A stretch of DNA of 64,000 bases from NCBI GenBank assembly GCA_028284675.1, contig JANQRI010000048.1, positions 1 to 64,000 of the forward strand. The letters run 5' to 3'. Under the pieces are notes generated by a model. It was not told the DNA's origin, made no database searches, and saw only the letters and a program-made list of their open reading frames with translations. Origin of the DNA: Gammaproteobacteria bacterium. Its GTDB lineage: Bacteria > Pseudomonadota > Gammaproteobacteria > HTCC5015. Positions within the stretch are counted from its first letter, which is position 1, and the number at the start of each line of letters is the position of its first letter. Position numbers and translations under genes: made by a program. Below, piece by piece: positions 37,901-43,531 of the stretch.

Positions 37901-38182
37901 CGCAATTGACGCGATACCGGGTTGAATATAGCTCACCCGCTCATCACTGCTGAGATTAAAACTATTCCAGTCGATCGCAAGCAAGGCACTGCTTTGATTG
38001 ATCACGGTGTTTAAACCGGCCTGCTGGATATTACCGGCCCCGCCGACAATTTGCCCGCCCGCCGGACCGGCATAGGCATATGGGACAAACGCCGTATAAC
38101 AGGCCAGAAACAGCAGGGTCAACAAACGCCGCCCGAGCGTCGGCCAAACGCCCCGGTAAAAAACATTAGGTAGAATACCCAT
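31904..38182 (-). CDS. TpsA exoprotein, filamentous haemagglutinin type with tandem repeats
   Basis: A 2092-residue secreted beta-helix protein. An extended signal region (to YAYAGP) precedes the TPS secretion domain (about residues 40-290), with QIHGRIDANGHIVLVNPNGI and FNSFNL-like WNSFNLSSDERVSY motifs. The middle (about residues 690-1630) consists of imperfect repeats of about 74 residues, each with NANGNAITL, VRIISASDV and an I.LG...SNIGGTLNVTANG stretch. The C-terminal about 150 residues are non-repetitive and acidic. There is no CDI-type VENN motif or obvious toxin domain, so an adhesin or biofilm matrix role is more likely. GGAG precedes the ATG. The partner transporter follows. Confidence 0.92.
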   Translation of the reverse strand: MGILPNVFYRGVWPTLGRRLLTLLFLACYTAFVPYAYAGPAGGQIVGGAGNIQQAGLNTVINQSSALLAIDWNSFNLSSDERVSYIQPGIASIALNRILDQNASQIHGRIDANGHIVLVNPNGIFFGQNASLNVGGLIASGLDIDPAEFMNGNYLFSAIEDTDGKVVNSGMINASLGGSVTLLGKQVHNEGLIVANLGAVNMAAGKEAVLTFDNAGLVGVRVTEAVLQDELGVDPAVLNNGQISAQGGRILMTGSVSREIFSSAVNTGDMQQATSVVVHEDGSFTLGAGADVVNNGELDVSAADNVDAGQVVLLGENVSSSGAINADADQADGGNIELHANDTVLLTGDSVTSARSEGGAGGNIKVLANNAGLFDQAVVDVSGATGGGEALIGGDYLGENLNIRNAEFTYIGEQARVYADALGLGNGGRVIAWADNTTRVYGGIYARGGLQGGNGGFIETSGKLSLNVTHAPDVSAVAGIGGEWLLDPSNVTVVDNCAPGPACIDAGVSPFSPSVDNTEIEDDIIETALQAGDVTINTANVGGLEAGNITVSAAIRYSEGGGAANSSTLTLDADNAIFINNTIDVGTNDSLSVNLYANAGVTIQNSGNIITGGGDFTVGGAGGNTPTFFEQGAAAGSIDAGAGAISITTDGNNGGIPPSGANLGRITTTGDFTLVSTGGAVTQSAVAFRRLSVGGAVTIDAGANDITLTNNSNDLGTSIRITNGMDVTLVDINGIIIGDAAGASNIAGDFSVNALGGSIQDQLQGVTVNGLTIFNANGNNIFLDNANDFIGNVRIVSANDVTLNDINNIALADVSGGVNVTGTFSVTADGTIDDGAAGALSIGGAATFDANGNAITLDNANDFNGGVRVISAGSVVLNDTDTIQLGLGAGVTNIGGTLDVTAGGPITDGGVLNVTGNSAFDAGGNAITLDNANNFTGGVRIISAGDVVLNDVNDIVLGSIFGVSNIGGTLNVTANGAITDGGVLNVTGIGDSGFNANGNAITLNNANDFVGGVRIISASDVDLTDINDIVLGAASGDSNIGGTLNVTANGTITDGGVLNVTGAGDSGFNANGNAITLNEANNFVGGVRIVSASDVILNDINDIVLGTASGASNIGGTLNVTANGTITDGGVLNVTGIGNSGFNANGNAITLDNANDFVGPVRIISASDVVLNDINNIVLGAASGASNIGGALDVTTNGFITDGGALNVGGVATLNSNGSIIILDAAHDFNAGVRIVNAGTTILNDVNDIVLGSAAGASTIAGSLFVTSDGQITDAGVLNIAGNSDFDANGNAITLNNANDFTGSVLIDSASDVILNDSNSIILGSALDVSNITGTLTVTSNGSITDSGTLLIGGISSFNAGANTNAVTLDDASNDFGAAVGIVNAGNVTLVDTNNIQLGSFNIGGNLNVTAGLGSDITQIDVPVVVDGLIVGGLSTFNVSAGRSITLGNTDNNFNGISFGITALDNVTVSNIGALDLQALNLTGDLVINTQGAITNSGALTVLGDTRLNAGAANNITLTNGLNDFDDIVIVAGNNVSITDVNSINIGDGASDSLISGNLTINADSISNTDANRLQVNGIATLGAGTGTIILDGPNIDLNSVRVNGSSTVIIEDQNTIDLGVSTITGAGTFNVTAGGNITNNGGALSIAGAAGFTATDGDTVVLNNAGNQLGGALSFASAGPGMLSDVTIVNSAPTDIGALNITGNLTVTSGGALTDSANISVGGATTISAAGQDVTLNNNNDFNTVTVSAANNVTLVDANQLTVAGINAAGGSAVVFANGNLDIGGVTALNDIQLFSQNGSILQNTGLSTSQGNILADANQVITMAGGSSSSAATGNIQYLAGGNVLTTSLTAINGTAGITSTNGQIIDANGGSANLTAPRVELSANTGIGAGDAIEIQTARLFAVNGSGNVGIDNTGAVTLEALRNTGDINFNNDLDITFIPGSVDAGFNTGALFMTTLSGSFIGEPPTPDFSNPDITAREADFVGLAGNFGAFDRPLVLRIRDRAGITTLASFNPQFAPPRPEVEDNSNFTFVATDAILAITGEQLVEVETLGEIDPAIFTDVRNYATDEIAIRLPRDQLYEDELEAFGQ
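33300..36120 (-). repeat. Tandem repeats within tpsA, period about 222 bp
   Basis: Nine or more imperfect direct repeats inside the tpsA reading frame. Three neighbouring copies, aligned at 34800, 35022 and 35244, are exactly 222 bp apart and nearly identical; outer copies are more diverged. The period is a multiple of three, so unit gain or loss keeps the frame. A long complementary-strand ORF (34437-35534) here is a by-product of the repeats. Confidence 0.88.
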
Positions 38183-38355
38183 AAATATTCTCCATGCCCG
38201 AATATAAGCGATAAGCCCGTCGGATATTTAGGGCCTGTTAACAGACCCAAGCAAAACTGTCGAAGCTTCCCTGCCCATAGACGGCACCGGTCAGACTGAC
38301 CGAAAACCCTGCCGGATTAATGGATAATGATACAGAATTTCAGGTTTCTCGGCTA

Positions 38356-39045
38356 TCAGCCCGGGCCGTTAACTTTCAGGGAATCAACGATCTTCCGGAT
38401 ATCACCGGTTGCCTGCTCGTACCAGTTTTTTTCTGCCCTGTCATAGTTTTCCATAACTTTTAGCGATACTTTCAGATAATGGGTATCCGTCAGGCGAATC
38501 GCATAATTAAGCATCCCGGGTTCTTCATTTCCCCTGCGAACACTAAAAGCCAACCAGGCTCTGTTATTAATATCAACATCTTTGAAATCCTCCGGCAAAC
38601 GCAACCCACTATCCGATTGCCGCTCGCCCGGACTAATCCCATATGCCGCTCTCATTGAAGCCTCAATGGCCTGAGCCAGCGCCTGAGTATCGGACAGCCC
38701 ATCTCCAGCTGATATACGGTGCACTGTCATACGTAAGTTCAGACTGCCATATACATTCTGCCATAGCAGCTTCCGGGACTTGTAATCCCAAAACATATTA
38801 GCCAGCAAAAATGAATCCCAGTCCCGATAGAGTGACTGATCATGAATATTTTTATCGGCAGGCAATGTCAACTCAAATTCCCGGCTGACGGCACCAGGCA
38901 ATACGAACGTCAAAATCGTACCGGAGAGGCCGACCCGGTACTCTGTAGTATTGGACCAGTCGGGTTTCATTGACATTGATTGTGCACAGGCATTTGCGCC
39001 AAATAAACAAATAACCACAAACCAGGCATAGCCATATTTTTTCAT
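38356..39045 (-). CDS. Hypothetical periplasmic protein, candidate immunity partner
   Basis: A 229-residue protein that begins with a signal peptide (YGYAWFVVICLFGANACA, probable cleavage after ACA; the single Cys lacks a proper lipobox). The mature part is mixed alpha/beta with no known motif. It starts nine bases after the stop of the putative lipase, so they are co-transcribed. A toxic lipase with a tightly linked periplasmic protein is the layout of T6SS lipase effector and immunity pairs. That role is inference from architecture only. Confidence 0.55.
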   Translation of the reverse strand: MKKYGYAWFVVICLFGANACAQSMSMKPDWSNTTEYRVGLSGTILTFVLPGAVSREFELTLPADKNIHDQSLYRDWDSFLLANMFWDYKSRKLLWQNVYGSLNLRMTVHRISAGDGLSDTQALAQAIEASMRAAYGISPGERQSDSGLRLPEDFKDVDINNRAWLAFSVRRGNEEPGMLNYAIRLTDTHYLKVSLKVMENYDRAEKNWYEQATGDIRKIVDSLKVNGPG

Positions 39046-39054
39046 TTACCCAAC

Positions 39055-40104
39055 TTAAAACAAACGAAACGCCAAGCGATACCAGGCCGGCATATTGCGG
39101 ACATAATTATCCATGCCGTCATATGGCAGTGTATGCGGACTGCATTTTTCTGAACCGAAAAGCACCCACGGACTATGCAGCACAGAGCCTATAACTGAGC
39201 TGATACTTTTTGCATTACCACCAATGAGTTGCGGCACCATATCATACGGATGACTAACATAATCATTGGCGCCAATTTTTATACCGGCCTGCCTCAAAAT
39301 AATATTGGTTTTATTTCTATTGTTTGCACCGGCGTAAAATTTTACCGAATGATTTGCGAGCGTTCCCCCACCGTTATCCAGATGGTACTTCACCGCCTGC
39401 CTAAATATAATGCCCCCCTGACTATGTGCAATCCAGCCAAGCTTACCCCCGGCAGCCTGCGCATCCTGAAGAACCTTTGCAAACATTTTGGACACACCGG
39501 TCGTAAAACCACATTTATCCTGGAAAGATTCATACGTATCCCATAACCCGCCATCAGAAGGATTATGAAACAAAGTAAACTCTTTAACGGTTTTCCCATA
39601 AGCATGCTGTACATGCTTGGGCATTAACGCAACCGCACGCTCCAGCGCGTTTGACTGCCCGTTCACCGCGGCATACTCGGTTTTAATATCACCGTTTTCA
39701 ATACGCTTGTAGTCCCAACCATCCGGAGTTTCTTTCACATGATAAAGCCCGGGCACTTCTTTATGTATGCCTCTTGCGTCAGGGTCAGGCACTATTGAGG
39801 TGACATACACTTTACCGGAAAACACTTCGTAGCTAACCGAAAAACCGGTATTGGTCTCCGGTATATAATATTTATCGGTTGAATTTTTCATATGCCGGGC
39901 TGTACCCGGCCGCGGGTTTCCGGAAAGTGAATAAATCATTTGCGAGAGCACTGTTTTCTGATAGGGGCTTAATGTGCTCATAAAACCCTGTGCACTACGC
40001 GAAAGCAATACATAATAGCCCGAGCTTTGCAAAGGGCTTCTGAGTTTGTTCAGCCAGGAAGGCTTGAACGGTAAAAACTGCTGTCGAACTGACGAGGAAT
40101 GCAT
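39055..40104 (-). CDS. Putative alpha/beta-hydrolase lipase, candidate antibacterial effector
   Basis: A 349-residue protein without a signal peptide. The nucleophile elbow is WIAHSQGGIIF (G-x-S-x-G replaced by A-H-S-Q-G). A later Asp (YVSHPYDMVPQL) and His (CSPHTLPYDGMDNY) could complete the triad. Surrounding sequence suggests a lipase that hydrolyses phospholipid or glycerolipid. Lack of a signal peptide, linkage to a periplasmic protein and closeness to a T6SS point to a Tle-like effector, though no VgrG, PAAR or Hcp gene is near. Alternatives are an intracellular esterase or an accessory to the TpsA/TpsB pair just downstream. Confidence 0.6.
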   Translation of the reverse strand: MHSSSVRQQFLPFKPSWLNKLRSPLQSSGYYVLLSRSAQGFMSTLSPYQKTVLSQMIYSLSGNPRPGTARHMKNSTDKYYIPETNTGFSVSYEVFSGKVYVTSIVPDPDARGIHKEVPGLYHVKETPDGWDYKRIENGDIKTEYAAVNGQSNALERAVALMPKHVQHAYGKTVKEFTLFHNPSDGGLWDTYESFQDKCGFTTGVSKMFAKVLQDAQAAGGKLGWIAHSQGGIIFRQAVKYHLDNGGGTLANHSVKFYAGANNRNKTNIILRQAGIKIGANDYVSHPYDMVPQLIGGNAKSISSVIGSVLHSPWVLFGSEKCSPHTLPYDGMDNYVRNMPAWYRLAFRLF

Positions 40105-40352
40105 AGACTCAACCCTGTTTATCCTTTAACTTATGCCGGTCGCTGCGCCTGTTAAGGCCAGCTTTCGGGGCCAACTTGCATTTGCTCCGAGGTAATTATG
40201 CTAGCATTTTTTCGAGCAATAATAACTGGTACATTTTACTGAGTTCGGTGACCGATTACTCAAATCAGCAGTCTTATTTAGCGACGACCAACCCCGATAA
40301 AGGGTCTGTATAAAAAGCGGCTCTTACCAGTAAAGAATCCCGACACCTGCGC

Positions 40353-41300
40353 TCAGGAAGGCAAAAACTCAATCGGATAAGTCACGGTAACCGCCTCAAC
40401 ATTTTTTGCGCCGAAATTAAATAATTTGATACGGCTTAATAGGCTTCTTTCCAGTTTTGGGTCATTCAGCTCACTGGACACAACCCTGATTTTTGTCACC
40501 GCACCACTTGGGGCAATCGTGATTTCAAGCACAATTTTACCTTTCAAACCGGGATTTTGCCGGCGCGCTCTATTATAGATTGAGTAAAGCTTGCCTTTGT
40601 TCCGGTCAAATACGATCGTAATATCTTCTTCACCCCGCACATTGCTATTGCGCGAGCGGTTAGAGCGGGCTGCCTGCTGGGCATCCTTAGACAGTAAAGA
40701 CTGCCTGACTTGTGTCAGTTCGCGTGCCGACAAACCCGCACTACGACCAGCCGAAGCGATATACTGCTCTGAATTAACACCACCGCTACCCTGCCCCGCA
40801 CCTGCTGTTAACAGGTTTTTATTATGCGTAGCGGCTCTTGCGGACGCTGCCGAGGACTTCGATACTTTACCACCCACCATAGCGGTTAAATCAGAAGTAT
40901 CCATTAAATCCGCCAGCTCATTACCCAATGCCAACAAACCGCTTTTTTCGGCTTTTTGACGGGCCTTTTTTTGCACTTTAGTCAGTGGTTTTTGTTGCTC
41001 CGGCTTTTTTTCCGGTTGTTTTTTGACTTTCGGCTTGGGCTTCGGTTTAGGTTTCGGCTTTTCCGGTTCAGGCTTGGGTTTCGGCTTTTCCTTTTCTATT
41101 ACAAACTGTGCAATACGTTCCGGCACTGAAGTGCGCGCCTGACGCTCTTCTTTAGGAAGCTCAACCAATGAAAATATAAAACCGGTAATCAGCATGACCC
41201 CCAATACGACCAATACAATCAGACTGAATTTACGGTCGAGAGTACTGCCCGGACTCCACTCCAGGACCAGATCTTCATATCTTGCGCCTGCTGCCGTCAT
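40353..41300 (-). CDS. TonB-like energy-transducing protein (AgmX/PglI C-terminal type)
   Basis: A 315-residue inner-membrane protein. One transmembrane segment (LIVLVVLGVMLITGFIFSLV, about 28-47) is followed by a Pro-Lys/Glu-rich spacer (KPKPEPEKPKPK, about 70-110) that can span the periplasm, then a Ser/Ala-rich region, and a C-terminal TonB-like domain (KGKIVLEITIAPSGAVTKIRV). It is the last gene of an exbB-exbD-exbD operon, so it is driven by proton flow. The AgmX/PglI relatives are known from gliding-motility and related machines, not just iron uptake. The outer-membrane partner is unknown. Confidence 0.85.
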   Translation of the reverse strand: MTAAGARYEDLVLEWSPGSTLDRKFSLIVLVVLGVMLITGFIFSLVELPKEERQARTSVPERIAQFVIEKEKPKPKPEPEKPKPKPKPKPKVKKQPEKKPEQQKPLTKVQKKARQKAEKSGLLALGNELADLMDTSDLTAMVGGKVSKSSAASARAATHNKNLLTAGAGQGSGGVNSEQYIASAGRSAGLSARELTQVRQSLLSKDAQQAARSNRSRNSNVRGEEDITIVFDRNKGKLYSIYNRARRQNPGLKGKIVLEITIAPSGAVTKIRVVSSELNDPKLERSLLSRIKLFNFGAKNVEAVTVTYPIEFLPS

Positions 41301-41308
41301 ATTTCTGT

Positions 41309-41812
41309 TTATGATTCCGTTTTAACTTTTTGCATCGCAGCAAAAGCCACTTGTGTGTAATTAGCCTGCCGGCAGGTCGCTAGTATTTTTCTGAGTAACT
41401 CATAAGGTAGTTTTTCATCTCCCATAATAGTCACCGCACGACCCCGCTTTTTAGCCTCGTTATTGGCAAACAAACCCTTCGATGCATGAAAGCTCAGCTC
41501 TTTTTTCAAATTCGGTATGAAAACTTCCTCACTTGCCAACACCTGACCAACTTCCGCAACACTGCGCCCCTGAACCAAAATATTTCTCTCGGTAATTGCG
41601 ATCACCAGTGTTTCTTTCGGCACTTTTTTCGCAACCGAGGTAGGCAGCCTTAAGTCTTTGCTACTGGGAATTTGTTGCGAGTTGGAGGAATTTACCAGCA
41701 GAAAAAAAACCAGAATCGTAAATATATCCATCAACGAAACCAGGTTAAGTGCAGGCTGCTTGCGTCGCTGATGATGCCGCTGCATGCGGCGGGCACGTTT
41801 GGACATTTTCAT
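41309..41812 (-). CDS. ExbD/TolR-like proton-channel protein (second copy)
   Basis: A 167-residue protein with a basic N-terminus (KRARRMQRHHQRRKQ), one transmembrane helix with the functional Asp (LVSLMDIFTILVFFLLV) and a periplasmic domain. It overlaps the preceding exbD by one base and precedes the TonB-like gene by eight bases. It works with ExbB as a proton-driven motor. Confidence 0.9.
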   Translation of the reverse strand: MKMSKRARRMQRHHQRRKQPALNLVSLMDIFTILVFFLLVNSSNSQQIPSSKDLRLPTSVAKKVPKETLVIAITERNILVQGRSVAEVGQVLASEEVFIPNLKKELSFHASKGLFANNEAKKRGRAVTIMGDEKLPYELLRKILATCRQANYTQVAFAAMQKVKTES

Positions 41813-42351
41813 TATTGCGCCGCTCCCTCATTAGCAGCTGCCGGCGCAGCGTTCTCCAATTCAGGGGCATCACCGATCGAAATATTGGGAAATAATTCGA
41901 CAGTCTCCAACGTGGCCACCTGCACAATATCAGCACTGCGCACGCGATCCATCACCTGAATCAGGGTTTTATAATCGACTTTCTTTTCCAATAGCAGCGT
42001 GATGCTGTCCTCATCAGGAAATCGTGCCTTAATTTCCACCAGCAAATCAGTAAATGCCGCCCAGTCGGTCTCTTCCTGTTGACGTTCGAAAAGCTTTATG
42101 ACACCCAGGTTCGCATCCTGAATCACAAAACTGTTCTCACGTACAACCAACTGCAACTGTAATTTTATTTTTTCCTCTTGCTTGGCTTTGGCATCCAGCG
42201 CCGGCAAATTAAGCTCCAGCACCGTCAAGCGCGAAAACACCGCGGTTATCAATAGAAACGGTACCAGGATCACCATTAAATTCAAAAACGCGGTGATATT
42301 CAGCTCAACCGTTTTTTCAATATGCCTTCTGCGAGCCAGCTTCATTAACAT
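41812..42351 (-). CDS. ExbD/TolR-like proton-channel protein (first copy)
   Basis: A 179-residue ExbD-family protein with one N-terminal membrane helix (FLNLMVILVPFLLITAV) and a periplasmic domain. Where the other ExbD has the proton-carrying Asp (SLMDIF), this one has Asn (LNLMVI), so only the second copy seems able to carry protons. Two ExbD proteins per operon are common in AgmX-type systems. It starts four bases after exbB. Confidence 0.88.
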   Translation of the reverse strand: MLMKLARRRHIEKTVELNITAFLNLMVILVPFLLITAVFSRLTVLELNLPALDAKAKQEEKIKLQLQLVVRENSFVIQDANLGVIKLFERQQEETDWAAFTDLLVEIKARFPDEDSITLLLEKKVDYKTLIQVMDRVRSADIVQVATLETVELFPNISIGDAPELENAAPAAANEGAAQ

Positions 42352-42355
42352 ATAC

Positions 42356-42973
42356 TCAGGAGTTATCCATCAGATTAAGGCATTTGACCGCGGCCATTTC
42401 AAGATTATCGACCAGCCTTGCCGTTTTGGTGGCTAAATACGAGTGCAGCAAAATCAACGGAATAGCAGCAACCAAGCCAAATGCGGTTGTATTCATTGCA
42501 ACCGAAATACTCGCGGACAATAAATCCGCTTTCTCAGCAGGATCAGCAGCGGCAACCGCGGTAAATGCCTGAATCAAACCGATAATCGTGCCAAGCAGAC
42601 CGAGTAATGTTGCTATGTTTGCAAATGTTGCAAGGTAATGGGTGCGTTGCTCCAAGTCAGGCATCACTTCCATCATACCTTCTTCCATTGCCGACTCGAT
42701 GGTCTCACGTTTGGCGTTGGATTGGCGCCGTGCAAAACCATAGTTAAGCATTTGCGCCAAAGGCGTGCTGGTTGCCTGTGTAAGTTTTTGCGCACGCTCA
42801 TAGTCATTGGCTTTAAGCATCGGAACCAGTTGCGCCCAGATCTTTTGGGTTTTACTTTGAGTCCTGGCAATATACAAAAAACGCTCTATTGCAATCGCAA
42901 TTCCAAGCGCCAGCACGATCAGAATCGGATACATAAAAGGCCCGCCGGTCTGAAAAAATTTTATGATTACCAT
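42356..42973 (-). CDS. ExbB/TolQ/MotA-family proton-channel protein
   Basis: A 205-residue inner-membrane protein with three hydrophobic segments (YPILIVLALGIAIAIERFLY; TFANIATLLGLLGTIIGLIQAF; NTTAFGLVAAIPLILLHSYL), the classic ExbB pattern including the LGLLGTV-type motif. It is the first gene of the energy-transducing operon. The promoter must lie in the 42974-43294 interval, largely occupied by a MITE-like element. Confidence 0.92.
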   Translation of the reverse strand: MVIIKFFQTGGPFMYPILIVLALGIAIAIERFLYIARTQSKTQKIWAQLVPMLKANDYERAQKLTQATSTPLAQMLNYGFARRQSNAKRETIESAMEEGMMEVMPDLEQRTHYLATFANIATLLGLLGTIIGLIQAFTAVAAADPAEKADLLSASISVAMNTTAFGLVAAIPLILLHSYLATKTARLVDNLEMAAVKCLNLMDNS

Positions 42974-43003
42974 GTGAAAACCTCTTTTGAATTAATTTAA
43001 ATC

Positions 43004-43254
43004 TAGAACCCATCTCAAAATTGCTCGGCTTTGGCATCCTGCGTCACCCTAACTCCTCCATCCCTGGAGTCGTACGCTTGCTGATACTTCGTTAAAAGCT
43101 CGTTCAAAATGCGGGGCTGTAAAGCAGCAAATTTCATATAAACTCGACTTTGTCTCCTGAGTCGTTCTAACTCCTCCATCCATGGAGTCGTCCGCTTTCT
43201 CACTCACTTTTGCCTCATCTCATCGGCGCTCGCTTAATTTTGAGATGAGTTCTA
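43004..43254. mobile_element. MITE-like element, copy C
   Basis: A 251-bp element with termini TAGAACCCATCTCAAAATT and AATTTTGAGATGAGTTCTA. It holds two direct copies of a 47-48 bp module (43024-43071 and 43143-43189), each with a CTCC...GGAG hairpin. One module is also in copy B, inverted. It occupies the gap between the 78-residue gene and exbB, so it may carry or disrupt the exbB promoter. A 62-codon ORF inside it is not credible. Confidence 0.8.
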
Positions 43255-43294
43255 CATAAATTCGCAAGCACTCTGTGCCAGCAATATAAACAAC

Positions 43295-43531
43295 TCAACC
43301 TTCCCCAACATCACTGTCTTTAAAGAAAGAAATCGTACGCATAAAAAGGGATTTATCTTCCTGCTCCTCCGGCTCGGGCTCGCCTGCATCCGGTTTTATA
43401 CCGTTAAACTCCGCATCAATCTTGCTCAAAATGCTTTTTCTTTGAGTTCTATACTCTTCCAGTGACAGCTTACGATTATAATAATCTTCGGACAATGTTC
43501 TTAGCATAGATGAAAAGCTCAAATCATTCAT
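43295..43531 (-). CDS. Small acidic protein coupled to ppkA
   Basis: A 78-residue soluble protein, unknown. It starts MNDLSFSSMLRTLSEDYYNR and has an acidic middle (AGEPEPEEQEDK). The start codon overlaps the ppkA stop as TAATG, so it is translationally coupled and likely T6SS-linked. No signal peptide or membrane segment. It is the last gene of the minus-strand T6SS operon. Confidence 0.7.
   Translation of the reverse strand: MNDLSFSSMLRTLSEDYYNRKLSLEEYRTQRKSILSKIDAEFNGIKPDAGEPEPEEQEDKSLFMRTISFFKDSDVGEG

Noticed and set aside
31904..38182. CDI-type toxin (CdiA) identity for the large exoprotein
   Set aside because: No VENN or ELYN-type motif and no toxin-like C-terminus, and no immunity ORF between it and tpsB.
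43015..43203. 62-codon ORF inside the MITE-like element copy C
   Set aside because: The nucleotide changes between copies B and C do not favour synonymous sites, so coding is unlikely; the conserved units look like structured DNA or RNA.
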